Source: DATGHS01 sp035307785
Lineage (GTDB): Bacteria > Planctomycetota > Planctomycetia > Gemmatales > Gemmataceae
Reading direction: 5' to 3'
NCBI GenBank assembly: GCA_035307785.1
Contig: DATGHS010000567.1
Location: 1 to 28,019, forward strand
DNA: 28,019 nucleotides
A program made the translations under genes and the position numbers. Shown here in pieces: positions 26,396 to 28,019 of the stretch. Under the pieces are notes generated by a model. The model saw only the letters and a program-made list of their open reading frames with translations, was not told the DNA's origin and ran no database searches. Position 1 is the stretch's first letter. The number at the start of each line of letters is the position of its first letter.

Positions 26396-26833
26396 ATGAA
26401 ATCAAAACAGCTCAGTCAAACCGGCTCACAAATGACGTACGCGCTGATTTTCGACACGGGCGACGAGGTCATTCATGGCCTTACCGATTTCGCGAAATCC
26501 CAGCGCCTGGCCGGCAGCCATTTCACGGCGATCGGCGCGTTTCAGAACGCGACGCTCGGCTATTTCGATTGGTCGAAGAAAGACTACAAGAAAATCCCAG
26601 TCCGTGAGCAGGTGGAAGTTGTGTCGCTGGTCGGCGACATTGCCGAGGATGAAAGGGGACAACCGAAAATTCACGCCCACGTAGTTCTGGCCAGGTCCGA
26701 TGGCGAGGCCTTGGGCGGGCATTTGCTCGAAGCGCATGTGCGGCCCACCCTGGAAGTCATCCTGACAGAATCTCCCCAGCATCTTCATCGCAAACATGAC
26801 CCGGAAACCGGCCTGGCGTTAATTCGGCTGTAA
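26396..26833 (+). CDS. PPC/DUF296-domain protein
   Basis: A 145-residue single-domain protein of the PPC (plants and prokaryotes conserved, DUF296) family. Its signature is visible: FTAIGAFQNATLGYFD, then KIHAHVVLARSDGEALGGHL with His93, His95 and His109, the residues that bind metal in structures of this family, and VRPTLEVIL. Plant members are nuclear AT-hook proteins; bacterial members are trimers of unclear function. The likely start is ATG 26396, preceded by a G-rich stretch (26383-26387); GTG 26387 is an in-frame alternative. It is 131 nt downstream of the dehydrogenase, so it may be a fourth operon member or separate. Not known to be enzymatic. Confidence 0.87.
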   Translation: MKSKQLSQTGSQMTYALIFDTGDEVIHGLTDFAKSQRLAGSHFTAIGAFQNATLGYFDWSKKDYKKIPVREQVEVVSLVGDIAEDERGQPKIHAHVVLARSDGEALGGHLLEAHVRPTLEVILTESPQHLHRKHDPETGLALIRL

Positions 26834-26904
26834 CTTGGGATTGCCCGCTGTGTCGGCGCGATCTCCTGCCCAAACAATTAGCAGGATGGTTGGGCGTTGG
26901 GATT

Positions 26905-26946
26905 TTGACAAGGCCGGATGGACGCCATCCGTTTGTGTACTATAAT
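26905..26946 (+). promoter_or_regulatory. Promoter with operator-like inverted repeat
   Basis: TATAAT at 26941-26946 is a perfect -10. With a 16-nt spacer, TGGACG (26919-26924) is a usable -35. A perfect TTGACA also lies further up (26905-26910), but at 30-nt spacing it is too far to pair directly. CGGATGG-ACG-CCATCCG (26915-26931), a perfect 7-bp inverted repeat, covers the -35 and may be a regulator site. Confidence 0.5.
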
Positions 26947-26952
26947 TGATTG

Positions 26953-27255
26953 CGTATTGGAATTTGATAGGGCGCTTCTGGATGCAGGCGTGCTTTTGTT
27001 TGGCAAGCTGCATTTCCGTGCAAGGACTGTTATTGCAAAGTCCGTTGCTCTCGATTGGCAACTCTGAGCGTCACGTTAGCCCTGTCTAAGAAATCAATTG
27101 TTGGTGCCGATTTCTGCGGCACAGCAGCGTGGTTCCAGTTTGACCATCTATTTGTTCTGATCGTCGGAAGATGCAAGGGGGCATGCTGGAAACAAGCGTG
27201 GCCGTCAGGCTGCGCTTTGGGGCGTGTCTGTCGAGGGGGCAGACCGCCCCTTTTT
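26953..27255 (+). ncRNA. Possible untranslated transcript of about 300 nt
   Basis: Between the promoter ending at 26946 and the terminator-like hairpin at 27234-27255 there is no convincing gene. A frame open from TTG 27055 crosses the region, but its residues are unlike a protein until ATG 27349. Short hairpins are seen (GCTT/AAGC near 26990-27010, GGACT/AGTCC near 27023-27043). It does not resemble 6S, SRP, RNase P or tmRNA. It could be a small RNA or the attenuated leader of the gene at 27349. Confidence 0.25.
27234..27255 (+). terminator. Hairpin with T run
   Basis: AGGGG (27234-27238) and CCCCT (27247-27251) form a short stem followed by TTTTT (27251-27255). The stem is only 5 bp, so this is a modest intrinsic terminator, possibly an attenuator ahead of the gene at 27349. 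Confidence 0.4.
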
Positions 27256-27348
27256 CCCATGCGCGCGTTGCCGCCCTGTGGGAATGAATGGTCGCCCTTG
27301 GTGTTTGGTTGCCCATCGCCCAACGAACTTTTGGATGGGAGATTGCCG

Positions 27349-27828
27349 ATGCGCGTTCGCAACAAGATCGATGACACCACGCACCAGGCCGAACTGGAGT
27401 TGCAGCGGTTTGGCGATGGTCATTCGCAATATGTTCTTTTCCTGCACGACTCCGGTGGCCAGCCCACCGCACTCGGAAGCATGGTGGCCGCCATTGCCTG
27501 TGAACTGATCGATTACACACGTCAAGAACTCATGGCACTGCGTCTTGCCGGATTCCGTCTGCCAATCGCCAGTCAGAAGAAACCGATGTTAACGCGACTG
27601 ACCGGACTCTTGCGCACCGCCAAACAGAAGCCCGGACGACGGCGCGCGCGAACCGTTAAAGTAGGAATTCGGCCAGGATCCTTCGTCGAGCGGAAGACGA
27701 CCGGCAAGGAATTGGCGCACAACCGAACGCACCCAGGTTGCAGGGAAAAGAACCATCACCGTGCTCGATCGGCAACAAGGGCCCGGAGCAGTGGTGGACG
27801 CATAGCGCTGCATCGTGCAATCAGCTAG
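27349..27828 (+). CDS. Hypothetical protein, basic C-terminus
   Basis: A 159-residue frame starting at ATG 27349 with GGGAG (27337-27341) 7 nt upstream. The first 75 residues look protein-like (MRVRNKIDDTTHQAELELQR, then FGDGHSQYVLFLHDSGGQPT, and a helix MVAAIACELIDYTRQELMAL). The second half is strongly basic and low in hydrophobic residues (LLRTAKQKPGRRRARTVKVG) and may be read-through of non-coding DNA. I recognise no family. A structured repeat follows 21 nt after the stop. Confidence 0.42.
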   Translation: MRVRNKIDDTTHQAELELQRFGDGHSQYVLFLHDSGGQPTALGSMVAAIACELIDYTRQELMALRLAGFRLPIASQKKPMLTRLTGLLRTAKQKPGRRRARTVKVGIRPGSFVERKTTGKELAHNRTHPGCREKNHHRARSATRARSSGGRIALHRAIS

Positions 27829-27849
27829 CGGCTCAGTGTCAGCGGATTT

Positions 27850-27894
27850 GCGAGCCGGCGGGTTTATCCCGCCGAGACAAGCCCGGCGGCTCGC
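27850..27894. repeat. Nested inverted repeats (REP-like or terminator)
   Basis: GCGAGCCG (27850-27857) pairs with CGGCTCGC (27887-27894), and CGGCGGG (27856-27862) pairs with CCCGCCG (27868-27874) with loop TTTAT. The two pairings share two bases, so they are largely alternatives. It lies just after the gene ending 27828. Confidence 0.5.
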
Positions 27895-28019
27895 CGATCA
27901 GCCGAAATCTCAAATGCATTGAACTACTACTTGCGGCGAGTTAGGTGCAGTTCCCCAATGTGCGTTTTCCGATATCGAGTCCGTTGAATTTTGGCACACT
28001 GAGAGTGGCCTGGCTCGCC

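Noticed and set aside
26864..26895. Overlapping hairpins TCCTGC/GCAGGA and GCCCAA/TTGGGC after the PPC gene
   Set aside because: They are mutually exclusive short stems with no adjacent T run; too weak to call a terminator.
27055..27348. 5' extension of the hypothetical gene at 27349 from TTG 27055
   Set aside because: The extra residues are Cys/Trp/Pro-rich and not protein-like, cross a terminator-like hairpin, and have no ribosome binding site, whereas ATG 27349 has one.

Overview
The window looks like a chromosomal segment from a GC-rich member of the Planctomycetota, probably near the Gemmatales/Pirellulales. Clade-typical signs are an exported protein with the LETMEDRCVPSA-type N-terminal tag, a long Pro-rich alginate-export-like porin, a csrA gene, a YgaP-like (DUF2892) membrane protein and many short lineage-specific exported proteins. 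I see no phage, insertion sequence, CRISPR array, rRNA or tRNA. Taxonomy is inferred from these features and not from a marker-gene comparison.

Layout. 1-5.3 kb: a tandem GNAT acetyltransferase, a DUF2892 membrane protein, and on the minus strand a beta-lactamase-fold serine hydrolase and a large outer-membrane porin. 5.5-7.3 kb (minus): clpX with a clear terminator, preceded by a SHOCT-like membrane protein. 7.5-8.7 kb: a four-helix membrane protein and a small exported protein. 8.7-9.2 kb (minus): the decayed C-terminal end of a family-1 glycosidase. 9.45-10.5 kb: a secreted MetX-like alpha/beta hydrolase.

11.0-15.4 kb is a signalling island. On the minus strand lie a stand-alone receiver protein and csrA, separated by a strong hairpin. 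Divergent from them are an 873-residue multi-PAS histidine kinase and an overlapping NarL-type response regulator. The last PAS domain carries the residues that bind haem and O2 in FixL, so the kinase is predicted to sense oxygen or another haem ligand.

15.6-17.2 kb (minus): an exported SdrD-B/Cna-B-like protein whose long leader carries a GEMM-I (cyclic dinucleotide) riboswitch and a terminator-like expression platform. 17.8-18.5 kb: a 43-residue zinc-ribbon protein and a small membrane-anchored coiled-coil protein. 18.8-26.8 kb is a metabolic cluster: a short-chain dehydrogenase, a perfect 64-bp palindrome, a small protein, a 946-residue fusion of a TPP-dependent enzyme with a mandelate-racemase-type enolase-superfamily enzyme, a GlcD/GlcF-type (YdiJ-like) flavin/iron-sulphur dehydrogenase 17 nt downstream, and a PPC/DUF296 protein. 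The set suggests sugar-acid or 2-hydroxyacid catabolism, with the substrate unknown.

The last 1.2 kb has a promoter with an operator-like inverted repeat, a possible approximately 300-nt untranslated transcript, one weak hypothetical gene and a structured repeat. The best leads for something new are the FixL-like PAS/NarL-type kinase beside csrA, the TPP-enolase fusion, and the GEMM-I-controlled exported protein.
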